Assembly (NCBI GenBank): GCA_004293295.1
Contig: RDYC01000345.1
Location: 1 to 5,859 of the forward strand
DNA length: 5,859 nucleotides
Direction: 5' to 3'
From: Bacteroidota bacterium
GTDB taxonomy: Bacteria > Bacteroidota > Bacteroidia > UKL13-3
The notes beneath the pieces were generated by a model, which had not been told where the DNA came from, did no database searches, and saw only the letters and a program-made list of their open reading frames with translations. Shown here piece after piece: positions 1-5,429 of this stretch (within the stretch, counting starts at the first letter, position 1; the number at the start of each line of letters is the position of its first letter). The translations under genes were made by a program, and so were the position numbers.

Positions 1-308
1 CTTAAATAATCAGTTGCCCCATTATCCAATGCGGAAACAATGGCCGTTTCACTGTTTTGAACAGAAAGCATGATAATGGCTTTATTGTACCACGTCCTCA
101 ATTCTTTTAGCACTTCGAGTCCGTTTTTATCGGGCAACCCTATATCAAGCAATATTAACTCAGGTGGGTGATGAGCAGCCATGGCAATGCCGGTTTTTCC
201 GGTATCGGCTTGCCAAACTTTATAATCATTGCTCTCTAATGTAATTTCAAGCAACTTGCGTATTTGGGGTTCGTCATCAATAATTAAAATCTCTGCCTTA
301 TTCATCAT
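1..308 (-). CDS. KdpE-like response regulator, receiver domain (partial at left edge)
   Basis: Only the first 102 codons are present; the frame runs open off the left edge. They form a nearly complete CheY-type receiver domain: acidic pair D11-D12 (IIDDEP), phospho-acceptor D55 in LLDIGLPDKNG, switch residue S82 in MLSVQNSE, and the start of the GATDYL segment that normally precedes the conserved lysine of the KPF motif, which lies beyond the edge. The GLPD wording after the aspartate and the LSxxxxE stretch resemble KdpE of the potassium-transport (Kdp) system, so the missing half is expected to be an OmpR-type winged-helix DNA-binding domain. The gene starts at tandem ATG codons (306-308 and 303-305), inside the 3' end of the kinase gene. 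The overlap of 8-11 bp implies translational coupling. The partner is clearly the kinase at 298-1410. Response regulator assignment is firm; that it controls kdp genes is inferred. Confidence 0.92.
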   Translation of the reverse strand, partial: MMNKAEILIIDDEPQIRKLLEITLESNDYKVWQADTGKTGIAMAAHHPPELILLDIGLPDKNGLEVLKELRTWYNKAIIMLSVQNSETAIVSALDNGATDYL

Positions 309-1410
309 TTAAGTGGTTTAGGTGTGATACCTCAGCAGGAAATTCAACCCGAAATGTAACACCTGCTTCTTGGTTGTTTGTGGCTATTACGGTTCCACCA
401 TGAGCTTCTACAATGCCTTTAACAATGGATAATCCCAAGCCGTTTCCTCCCGCTTTGGTTTGTGGCAATCGGTAAAACTTATCAAACAGGTACTTGATTT
501 CTCCTGCGGGAATTCCGGGGCCGTTATCGCTTACAACAATGATGCACTTGCCGGATTTTAAATGGGTAAAAATGTTTATGGTGCTGTTTTCAGGGGTATA
601 GTTAATGGCATTATGGAGCAAGTTTTGCAAAACCTGTTCCATCAGTCCCCGGTCAAATTTAATTAAGGCAAGGTTTTCATCGGGTTCAAAATGAATGGTT
701 TGTTTATAGGGGATTGCAATTTTTTGAATAACTGTATTCGTCAATTCATTCATATCATACCAGTCTAAATTTAATTTCAATATTCCGCTGTCGAGTCGGC
801 TCATGTGCAACAAGTTTTCTACTTGTGTGTTTAGTCTTATGCTGGCAATATCAATTTGGTTTAACAGTTCATTTTGGTTGTTCGCTGAAATTTCTCCCTT
901 GTTTTCTTTCAAGGCATCAACGGCTCCAATAATGGTGGCAATGGGTGTGCGCAGTTCGTGCGAAAGGGAATTGAGTAGTGTATTGTACAATTTAATGGCA
1001 TTTTCTTGCTCTTCCTTATCTCGTGCCTTGGCTTCCTCTTTGCGTATTTTAAAGGTGAGTACGGCATGAACCAGTGCAATAAAAAAGTACAAAAGAAACA
1101 TCAGCAGATCTTCGGCATTGGTGATGTGAAAGGTGAAAACAGGCGGTATGAAAAAAAAATTCCAGATTAAAGCACTCAAAATGGCCGCACTCAATACAGG
1201 TAAAATATCAAACAACATGGCCACCAATGAAACCGTAACCAATAAAATTAGTGCAACGGTTTTATAACCGATAACATGTATACCCCAATAGCAAGTAGCG
1301 GAGATGATAAGTACCAGGGCAATACTGATTAAAAACTGGTACCGTAAACCAAGCGTTCGAGCGTTGACTAATTTCACTAAATAGGGTACGTTGATGGGCA
1401 AAAATAGCAA
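298..1410 (-). CDS. KdpD-like membrane sensor histidine kinase (DUF4118 plus kinase core)
   Basis: This is a sensor kinase of up to 370 residues. The N-terminal part (about 24-120) has four hydrophobic helices and the IPPVFTFHI segment typical of the DUF4118 membrane domain of KdpD. A charged linker (121-140) leads into the dimerisation domain with the phospho-acceptor H151 in SHELRTP. The ATPase domain shows the N box (N263, N267), G1 box DNGPGI (295-300), F box around F309-F312 and G2 box GGNGLGL (321-327). All catalytic motifs are intact. It lacks the roughly 370-residue KdpD/universal-stress N-terminal region of E. coli KdpD, as in the split KdpD of many Bacteroidota, and the gene upstream is not that missing part. 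No ATG lies near the N terminus: the frame opens after a TAG, and the likely start is TTG at 1408-1410 or GTG at 1375-1377. A weak -7-like TATCTTTA (1430-1437) would leave a short leader before the TTG. It overlaps the regulator gene downstream. Confidence 0.93.
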   Translation of the reverse strand: MLFLPINVPYLVKLVNARTLGLRYQFLISIALVLIISATCYWGIHVIGYKTVALILLVTVSLVAMLFDILPVLSAAILSALIWNFFFIPPVFTFHITNAEDLLMFLLYFFIALVHAVLTFKIRKEEAKARDKEEQENAIKLYNTLLNSLSHELRTPIATIIGAVDALKENKGEISANNQNELLNQIDIASIRLNTQVENLLHMSRLDSGILKLNLDWYDMNELTNTVIQKIAIPYKQTIHFEPDENLALIKFDRGLMEQVLQNLLHNAINYTPENSTINIFTHLKSGKCIIVVSDNGPGIPAGEIKYLFDKFYRLPQTKAGGNGLGLSIVKGIVEAHGGTVIATNNQEAGVTFRVEFPAEVSHLNHLNDE

Positions 1411-1503
1411 CTTAAGTATAAAGAAGGTATAAAGATAACGCCAGGGGGTGTTTAACCACTATGCTAAACAATGGTTTGCAGTTTCTTTAAATGGTAAATC
1501 TGT

Positions 1504-1845
1504 TTAATGGTTGCCTATGAAAACCCGCTTAAGGTTGCCATTTTCCTTAGTAATCAAGTACAACAAGTAAGGCGCAAAAAATAGGATACCGATAATACTT
1601 GCCAACATGGCAAGCAGCACTGATGAGCGGGTAAATTGGTTGCGCCACATGATCCATAAGCCGGATAGCAGCAGGTAACAAGTAAAGTCGGCATTAAATT
1701 GCCCACTCCAACCCATGGCTTGTATGTTGGCGAAAAAAGTACTGAATAGGTTTGCTCCTTCATTGGTGAATGCCCAAGCGGTGTAAAGCAATAAGGTAAA
1801 TGTTTGCGCAATAAGTAACGCACTTAAAAGTTTTGCATTTTTCAT
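1504..1845 (-). CDS. small three-helix membrane protein, DUF2834-like
   Basis: This is a 113-residue hydrophobic protein. The start is ATG at 1843-1845; an in-frame TTG two codons upstream is less likely. Predicted membrane segments lie at about 3-25, 52-68 and 74-98. Between the first two is a polar loop with the pattern NEGxNLFSxFFANIxAMGWSGQFNADF, followed by LLSGLWIMWR and, near the C terminus, FFAPYLLYLITKE. Length, helix layout and the FFANI...D pattern resemble the DUF2834 family of small uncharacterised membrane proteins; the family call is from memory of the pattern and is tentative. No catalytic motif or signal-peptide cleavage site is visible. The gene starts 30 bp after the 140-residue membrane protein upstream, with no promoter box between them, so the two are probably co-transcribed. 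Function is unknown. Confidence 0.82.
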   Translation of the reverse strand: MKNAKLLSALLIAQTFTLLLYTAWAFTNEGANLFSTFFANIQAMGWSGQFNADFTCYLLLSGLWIMWRNQFTRSSVLLAMLASIIGILFFAPYLLYLITKENGNLKRVFIGNH

Positions 1846-1875
1846 TATCAAGGATTTAAGCTTAGTAATTAAACA

Positions 1876-2298
1876 TTAAACAGATTTGGCAGGAGTCCAA
1901 AGGGGGCCAACAGCAAGTAGCAGCACCAACACATTAAACCATACATTTGAAGGATTTTCGGAGGCAATTGAACCTGCACTATCCAGCATAAACCATGCGC
2001 AAATGCCTGCCAATACAGCCTTCCGCACTTCGTTCGGGGCTTTTACATAAACCCATTTTTGTAAACACCAAATGCACACTCCCCACCCAAATAAAAAACC
2101 TCCGGTTAATGCCGATAAAAAGCGGGTTGTTGGGGCCTCATAACTTTGGACACCATCTAATGGAAAACTCAACAAATCCAAGGTAAGCCTTGCCGGTTCT
2201 GCAGTGGGTAACATGGTGCCTAAAAAGAAAATCGGGCCAAACGAGCCCACTACCCATGCAGTAAATTTTAAGTAGGATTGGTGTTGTTGGTGTGTCAT
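1876..2298 (-). CDS. conserved hypothetical four-helix membrane protein
   Basis: This protein has 140 residues. The start is placed at ATG 2296-2298. The frame is open further upstream to a TTG at 2362-2364, but that extension would cover a strong promoter box (2319-2326) and the gap after the regulator gene, so it is rejected. Likely membrane segments are about 12-31, 59-79, 91-112 and 118-135. Distinctive stretches are PTTRFLSALTGGFLFGWGV (56-74) and WFMLDSAGSIASENP (102-116), where D106 and S107-S110 fall in or beside a helix. I do not recognise a named family with certainty. The gene follows a TetR-type regulator by 66 bp and has its own promoter and an inverted repeat in front, so TetR control is plausible. 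It is probably co-transcribed with the 113-residue membrane protein behind it. Function unknown. Confidence 0.82.
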   Translation of the reverse strand: MTHQQHQSYLKFTAWVVGSFGPIFFLGTMLPTAEPARLTLDLLSFPLDGVQSYEAPTTRFLSALTGGFLFGWGVCIWCLQKWVYVKAPNEVRKAVLAGICAWFMLDSAGSIASENPSNVWFNVLVLLLAVGPLWTPAKSV

Positions 2299-2318
2299 GC
2301 CATTGTTTAAATATGGGG

Positions 2319-2326
2319 CAAAAGTA
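2319..2326 (-). promoter_or_regulatory. Bacteroidota -7 promoter box for the 140-residue membrane protein gene
   Basis: Read on the minus strand this is TACTTTTG, an exact match to the TAnnTTTG -7 element of Bacteroidota primary-sigma promoters. It ends 20 bp before the ATG at 2298, giving a short leader. The -33 element is not clear: a TTG is present but with only 15 bp spacing. The box decides the start of the downstream gene, because the longer reading frame would begin upstream of it. Confidence 0.55.
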
Positions 2327-2343
2327 CACACGCGCCCGGAGCA

Positions 2344-2365
2344 ATTGTAGACGCTACCGTACAAT
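2344..2365 (-). promoter_or_regulatory. candidate TetR-type operator, 22-bp inverted repeat
   Basis: ATTGTA and TACAAT arms, perfect over 6 bp each, are separated by 10 bp. The repeat overlaps the last base of the tetR stop codon and is centred about 32 bp upstream of the middle of the -7 box at 2319-2326, that is, across the -33 region, where a bound repressor would block transcription. The half-site TGTACG also occurs in the tetR promoter (2919-2924, read on the minus strand), which hints at autoregulation. Assignment to this TetR protein rests only on position. Confidence 0.35.
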
Positions 2366-2889
2366 CATGGCTCAAAAGTTTTGGCAATTTTTTTCAGGTT
2401 ATCAAAGTACTGCAATAGCCATTGGTGGTTTAAGTGGTGTTGGTTAATCTGTAAAAAGAAATTTTCAAGGGCCAGTTCAAACAAGGCTTCTACCTGACGT
2501 TGTGTAAGGTTCAGGTCTTTCATCCATAGCTGCACAAAGGCATTGCCAATAACCAAGGTTGATTGTTGCAAGGTGTTTTTATACCAGTCAACTTGTTGGT
2601 TAATGCGCAGTTGTCGGTTAAAAAGCAAGTCTATTTTATGCTCAACTAAAATGTCAATTAAGTCGGGGTTAATGTGGTTTGCCTTGCGTTCTTTTTCCGC
2701 AATAATTTCCGATTGTTTCAGGTGGTGGTTAAGCAAACACTCAATAAAAACATCCATTTCCGAGAAATGGTGGTAAAACGAAGATTTGCTGATGCCCAAT
2801 TGTTTGGCCAAAACCTCTACCTTCAGGCTTTTGTCACCGTTAAGGGCAAACGCCTCATAACCATTTTTTATCCAAAGGTCTTTCATCAT
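2365..2889 (-). CDS. TetR/AcrR-family transcriptional regulator
   Basis: This is a one-component DNA-binding regulator of 174 residues from the tandem ATG at 2887-2889 (or 173 from 2884-2886). The N-terminal TetR helix-turn-helix is clear: SLKVEVLAKQLGISKSSFYHHFS at about 21-43, with the LGISKSSFYHHF recognition helix region characteristic of the family. The remaining residues (about 45-174) are helical and variable, forming the expected ligand-binding and dimerisation domain; aromatic and histidine-rich stretches (for example NHHL, NQHHLNHQWLLQYF) mark it, but the ligand cannot be predicted. Length is at the short end of normal. An in-frame TTG at 2896-2898 lies inside the promoter box and is not the start. 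The protein most likely controls its own promoter and the two small membrane protein genes that follow, although it could instead act on the VOC gene upstream. Confidence 0.93.
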   Translation of the reverse strand: MMKDLWIKNGYEAFALNGDKSLKVEVLAKQLGISKSSFYHHFSEMDVFIECLLNHHLKQSEIIAEKERKANHINPDLIDILVEHKIDLLFNRQLRINQQVDWYKNTLQQSTLVIGNAFVQLWMKDLNLTQRQVEALFELALENFFLQINQHHLNHQWLLQYFDNLKKIAKTFEP

Positions 2890-2895
2890 AATGAT

Positions 2896-2903
2896 CAAAT
2901 ATA
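2896..2903 (-). promoter_or_regulatory. Bacteroidota -7 promoter box for the TetR-family gene
   Basis: On the minus strand this reads TATATTTG, an exact TAnnTTTG element, with a CTG 19 bp upstream as a weak -33 counterpart. Only 6 bp separate it from the first ATG of the tetR gene, so the transcript would begin at or next to the start codon. A short dyad, GATA-AC-TATC, lies in the spacer at 2906-2915 and could be part of an autoregulatory site. Confidence 0.55.
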
Positions 2904-2960
2904 TGGATAGTTATCATTCGTACAGTTTTGTGGTGATTGCCAAGTAGGTATGCGTGTTAT

Positions 2961-3320
2961 TTATTCCACTGTTTGCCCGAAGGTGAGCAGGTTATGATCA
3001 GGGTCAAGTAGAGAAAATTCTTTTTGTCCCCATGGTTTGGTTTGTAAATGCCCATGAGGATGAATGGGCACATTTCGTTGCACAAGTTCTTGATAAGTGG
3101 CTTCAATATCATCAGTTCTGATATACACTTGGCCATAATTATGAAGAGGATCAAGCGTTTTAAATTCAAAAAAATGCAGTTGTAGGTTATCCTTTTGCAC
3201 CATTAGGTAGCCTGCAAAGTCGGCACTGCCAAATTCTTCAAAACCAAGTTTTCCTACATAAAACTGTTTAGTGATGAGCTTAGAGCGCATGGGAAGTTTC
3301 GGACAAATTTGAGTAAGCAT
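2961..3320 (-). CDS. bleomycin-resistance/glyoxalase-fold (VOC superfamily) protein
   Basis: This is a 119-residue soluble protein of the length usual for single-domain bleomycin-resistance-type VOC proteins. The match runs the whole length: the N-terminal P-x-LPxR element (8-12), the first-helix KQFYVGKLGF (18-27), a strand with LQLHFFEF (47-54), the LDPL turn (56-59), then YIRTDDIEATYQELVQRNVP (66-85) for the second paired beta-alpha-beta unit, PWGQKEFSLLDPDHNLLTF (96-114) at the end. In the Ble proteins such dimers bind and sequester bleomycin-type glycopeptides without catalysis; many relatives have other or unknown ligands, so resistance is a family guess. Start ATG 3318-3320 keeps the N-terminal arm, whereas the internal ATG would lose it. 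It starts 23 bp after the stop region of the upstream membrane protein with no promoter box, so the pair is probably one transcript. Confidence 0.9.
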   Translation of the reverse strand: MLTQICPKLPMRSKLITKQFYVGKLGFEEFGSADFAGYLMVQKDNLQLHFFEFKTLDPLHNYGQVYIRTDDIEATYQELVQRNVPIHPHGHLQTKPWGQKEFSLLDPDHNLLTFGQTVE

Positions 3321-3343
3321 ATATGAAGTGAATGAAGAATAAA

Positions 3344-4000
3344 CTATTTACAAATGGGAATAAGTCCGGCAAGTATAAGCAATGAACCTGCAAACATCCA
3401 ACCCGGTAATCCCATAAAGGCTATGAGCAGCACACAACCTAAGCATATGCAAATGGGCGACCATTTTGGTGTATGAGGAGTAAAGAAAAAGCCTATACCC
3501 AATACCATGAATCCGAAAAATGTTAAATAAGTGAATTGGGTAAGCATTTTTAATATTCCTGCCATCCGGGTAAGTTCATAAAGAGTGGCTTTTGCTCCTT
3601 CATAATGCTGAGGTTGAACCTTAGAAATGGCCGAAAAGGAGAGCCATGCGCCAAAGAATCCGGCCAGGGCAATAATGCCTAAAACGCCTATACCAACGCC
3701 TATCATGGATAAAGCAGGGTATTTTTTAAATAAGGAATAACCCATATGTAACAACGTAATCAGCATAAATGGCACACTGGCATAAGCCAATGCATGGGCA
3801 TGAATAAAGGCATAACCTCCTCGATAAATTAATTCCTCAAACAATGCATCGGATTTATATGCCGATTTATTTACATGTAAAGTAAAAAAATCATTAAAGG
3901 AATGTAAGTGCATGGCAAAGGCAATGAGCAACAAAAGTGGGAAAATCAAAGAAGCTTTTCCAACGATATTTTTGGCACTGAAAGATTGGCTTAACTGCAT
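3344..4000 (-). CDS. conserved hypothetical six-helix membrane protein
   Basis: This protein has 218 residues from ATG 3998-4000. A TTG 15 codons upstream (4043-4045) would extend it across a promoter-like box and is not preferred. Hydrophobic segments lie at about 16-35, 71-91, 98-120, 155-173, 181-197 and 199-216. Histidines cluster at the ends of the first two helices: MHLHSFNDFFTLH (30-42) and FIHAHALAY (65-73). The large loop between helices 1 and 2 holds acidic residues D51, E55 and E56. The histidines could hint at metal or haem contact, but no known cofactor motif is complete, and I cannot name a family. The gene lies 69 bp behind a Crp/Fnr-family gene, with an Fnr-type palindrome in the gap, and is followed at once by the VOC gene. 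Function unknown. Confidence 0.83.
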   Translation of the reverse strand: MQLSQSFSAKNIVGKASLIFPLLLLIAFAMHLHSFNDFFTLHVNKSAYKSDALFEELIYRGGYAFIHAHALAYASVPFMLITLLHMGYSLFKKYPALSMIGVGIGVLGIIALAGFFGAWLSFSAISKVQPQHYEGAKATLYELTRMAGILKMLTQFTYLTFFGFMVLGIGFFFTPHTPKWSPICICLGCVLLIAFMGLPGWMFAGSLLILAGLIPICK

Positions 4001-4020
4001 ATCAATATTTTTTATAAGGG

Positions 4021-4028
4021 CAAAGGTG
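4021..4028 (-). promoter_or_regulatory. possible -7 promoter box for the 218-residue membrane protein gene
   Basis: The minus strand reads CACCTTTG, one mismatch from TAnnTTTG, 20 bp before the ATG at 4000. No good -33 TTG is found at normal spacing, as expected if an activator is needed. The mid-point of the nearby Fnr-type palindrome is 34 bp upstream of the middle of this box. Confidence 0.35.
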
Positions 4029-4051
4029 TGGCTTCTTCCATGCAATAAAAA

Positions 4052-4065
4052 TTGATTGCAATCAA
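4052..4065 (-). promoter_or_regulatory. Fnr/Anr-type operator palindrome
   Basis: TTGATTGCAATCAA is a perfect 14-bp palindrome and an exact match to the Fnr-class consensus TTGAT-N4-ATCAA. It lies 4 bp beyond the stop codon of the Crp/Fnr-family gene (4070-4072) and 51 bp before the ATG of the next gene. If the box at 4021-4028 is the promoter, the palindrome is centred near -41, the class II activator position. The five bases after it on the minus strand are T, so a weak intrinsic terminator with a 5-bp AT-rich stem is the alternative reading. Confidence 0.5.
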
Positions 4066-4069
4066 GAAA

Positions 4070-4630
4070 TTAACCTAAACGGCCTCTAACGCGACTTAAT
4101 GTTTCTGGCGTTATACCCAAGTAAGAAGCCAGTTGTTTTTGGGCAAACCGTTTGATCCATTCAGGGTGTTCCCGCAGTAGACTTTGGTAACGTTCGTCAG
4201 GACTTGTATGGTTAAATTTGGGTGTGATGTTAAAATCTGCAAGCAAGCCATTTAACATGTTAAAATGAGGGAATTGTTGCATGAGTCTATGCAATTGATG
4301 TAAGGTAATTTGCGCGGTGGTAATCGGTTCAATGGCTTCAAGATAATTTGTAGATGGTTTCTGCGTAAGCAAACTTTCCAAATCGGCCACCCAAGTATTT
4401 TCCGTAAAAAAGTGAAGGGTGGTATCTGTTTCATTTATTGAGGTGAATAACCTTATACTTCCTTGAAGCAGAAATATGATGTTGCTACAAACTTCACCTT
4501 GGGACAATAGCATTGTTTTTTTAGGGTGTTTAAGCACATTTAGTTCCTGTTCAAAAGCGTATAGTTCGTTTTCTGTAAAAGGGTAACGTTTTAACAACGA
4601 TTGACGAATGGGGTGAAAATCTACAAGCAT
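4070..4630 (-). CDS. Crp/Fnr-family transcriptional regulator
   Basis: This is a 186-residue regulator from ATG 4628-4630, of normal length for the Bacteroidota branch of the family. Residues about 18-125 form the cyclic-nucleotide-binding-type beta-barrel: the LLSQGEVCSNIIFLLQGSIRLF stretch (41-62) carries the usual 'G...I.FLLxGxIRLF' strand pattern, and HFFTENTWVADLESLLTQKP follows in place of the canonical phosphate-binding cassette. The cassette's FGExxxL...RxA signature is absent, so cAMP binding is unlikely. C48 is the only obvious cysteine, so an Fnr-type iron-sulfur cluster is also unlikely. A helical linker precedes the C-terminal helix-turn-helix FAQKQLASYLGITPETLSRVRGRL (162-185), whose recognition helix has E176, S179 and R180, the ExxSR signature that reads TTGAT half-sites in Fnr. 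The gene starts 39 bp after the DUF998-like gene without its own promoter box, so it is probably transcribed with it. Confidence 0.93.
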   Translation of the reverse strand: MLVDFHPIRQSLLKRYPFTENELYAFEQELNVLKHPKKTMLLSQGEVCSNIIFLLQGSIRLFTSINETDTTLHFFTENTWVADLESLLTQKPSTNYLEAIEPITTAQITLHQLHRLMQQFPHFNMLNGLLADFNITPKFNHTSPDERYQSLLREHPEWIKRFAQKQLASYLGITPETLSRVRGRLG

Positions 4631-4660
4631 TTATCAGACAATGAAGTGAGGAGGATTTTT

Positions 4661-4670
4661 ATCAGCTGAT
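4661..4670. repeat. 10-bp palindrome between the DUF998-like and Crp-like genes
   Basis: ATCAGCTGAT is a perfect palindrome overlapping the first base of the upstream gene's stop codon and lying 30 bp before the Crp-like start. On the minus strand it is followed by AAAAA rather than a T run, so it is not a terminator. It does not match the Fnr box. It may be a binding site or chance. Confidence 0.25.
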
Positions 4671-5329
4671 TAAGTAATATGTTCAAAATCTTGTTTGTGT
4701 GTAAAATAGCGCAAGCCCAACAACCAAAATACTTGGCTGATATGAATGATTTTTTGCATTAGGGGAAGGTGTTCTAAATAGCTTCGCGTAAAAAACTGAT
4801 AACAGGCTACATAGTGGGCCATTAAAAACAACACAGACAATACTTTTAATGTGGTTAGTTTCGATTTGATAAGCATCACAGTAATGTAGAAAAAAACAAT
4901 TAAGCTAATTATACTGCTTAGGGTAACCACTAAATGGTGTAGGGAAGGAATGGTTACTAAAACCCCTAACAGGGTTAGCAATAGGCCGCCATATGTAATT
5001 ACTACAGAAGCACTTTTAAGGGGAATTTTTTTGGCAAACTCAACCATGGATAAGCCAATGGTAATGCCAAATAGCAGCACCCCTGCCACCGCCCAAGGTC
5101 GTGCGGTGTTGGCTTGTCCGTTTAAGGCATTTATTTCCAACAGGTGGCTGATGTAATTTTCGGTGAAGCGGTAACCAACAGTTAATGGGTTGCTTGGTGT
5201 GCCCCCGGGATAAGTGAATGAGGCCATAACCAACAATAACAAGGCAACAGCTATGCCCAGTAGGGTGAAATGTTTTTTTAATATAGTGAATCCGATTATC
5301 ACGATTTGGGTGTTGTTAATTGTGGTCAT
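4670..5329 (-). CDS. DUF998-like six-helix membrane protein
   Basis: This protein has 219 residues from ATG 5327-5329. A GTG at 5348-5350 lies inside the promoter box and so is outside the transcript. Membrane segments are predicted at about 14-38, 78-98, 107-129, 132-153, 159-180 and 190-208. After helix 1 comes the external or loop motif YPGGTPSNPLTVGYRF (40-55), then NYISHLLEINALNGQ (58-72) and NTARPWAV (74-81). This YPGG...GY...NY...LL...NGQ.N.ARP pattern recurs in uncharacterised Bacteroidota membrane proteins related to DUF998. The family call is from memory of that pattern, and no biochemical role is known to me. Histidines H131-H132 start helix 4. The gene has a good promoter of its own and is followed after 39 bp by the Crp-like regulator, so the two probably form an operon. 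Confidence 0.85.
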   Translation of the reverse strand: MTTINNTQIVIIGFTILKKHFTLLGIAVALLLLVMASFTYPGGTPSNPLTVGYRFTENYISHLLEINALNGQANTARPWAVAGVLLFGITIGLSMVEFAKKIPLKSASVVITYGGLLLTLLGVLVTIPSLHHLVVTLSSIISLIVFFYITVMLIKSKLTTLKVLSVLFLMAHYVACYQFFTRSYLEHLPLMQKIIHISQVFWLLGLRYFTHKQDFEHIT

Positions 5330-5349
5330 ACGGCCACGTTTACCCAACA

Positions 5350-5357
5350 CAAATGTA
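5350..5357 (-). promoter_or_regulatory. Bacteroidota -7 promoter box for the DUF998-like / Crp-like operon
   Basis: The minus strand reads TACATTTG, an exact TAnnTTTG element, ending 20 bp before ATG 5329. It overlaps the palindrome ATGTACAT (5353-5360). No clear TTG is present at the -33 position. Its position excludes the upstream GTG as a start codon. Confidence 0.55.
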
Positions 5358-5429
5358 CATGAAAGTTTTGGTTAGATTGAAATTGTTGTGTGGTTTCGTA
5401 TGGTTAAAAGGACTTTAAGATAAGGCTAT

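Noticed and set aside
803..1069. Plus-strand open frame opposite the histidine kinase
   Set aside because: It lies wholly antisense to the kinase core with its motifs intact; its translation shows no family pattern.
1465..1487. Short inverted repeat AACCA...TGGTT upstream of the kinase gene as a terminator
   Set aside because: The arms are only 5 bp with a 13-bp loop and no T run follows.
2299..2364. N-terminal extension of the 140-residue membrane protein to a TTG start
   Set aside because: It would run through an exact -7 promoter box and encode a non-conserved polar, cysteine-containing stretch.
2884..2898. TTGAT-CATT-ATGAT at the tetR start as a second Fnr-type box
   Set aside because: The right half matches only 3 of 5 bases and the site overlaps the start codon; chance is likely.
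2543..2910. Two plus-strand open frames opposite the TetR-family gene
   Set aside because: Both are shadows of a clear TetR coding sequence and contain no recognisable domain.
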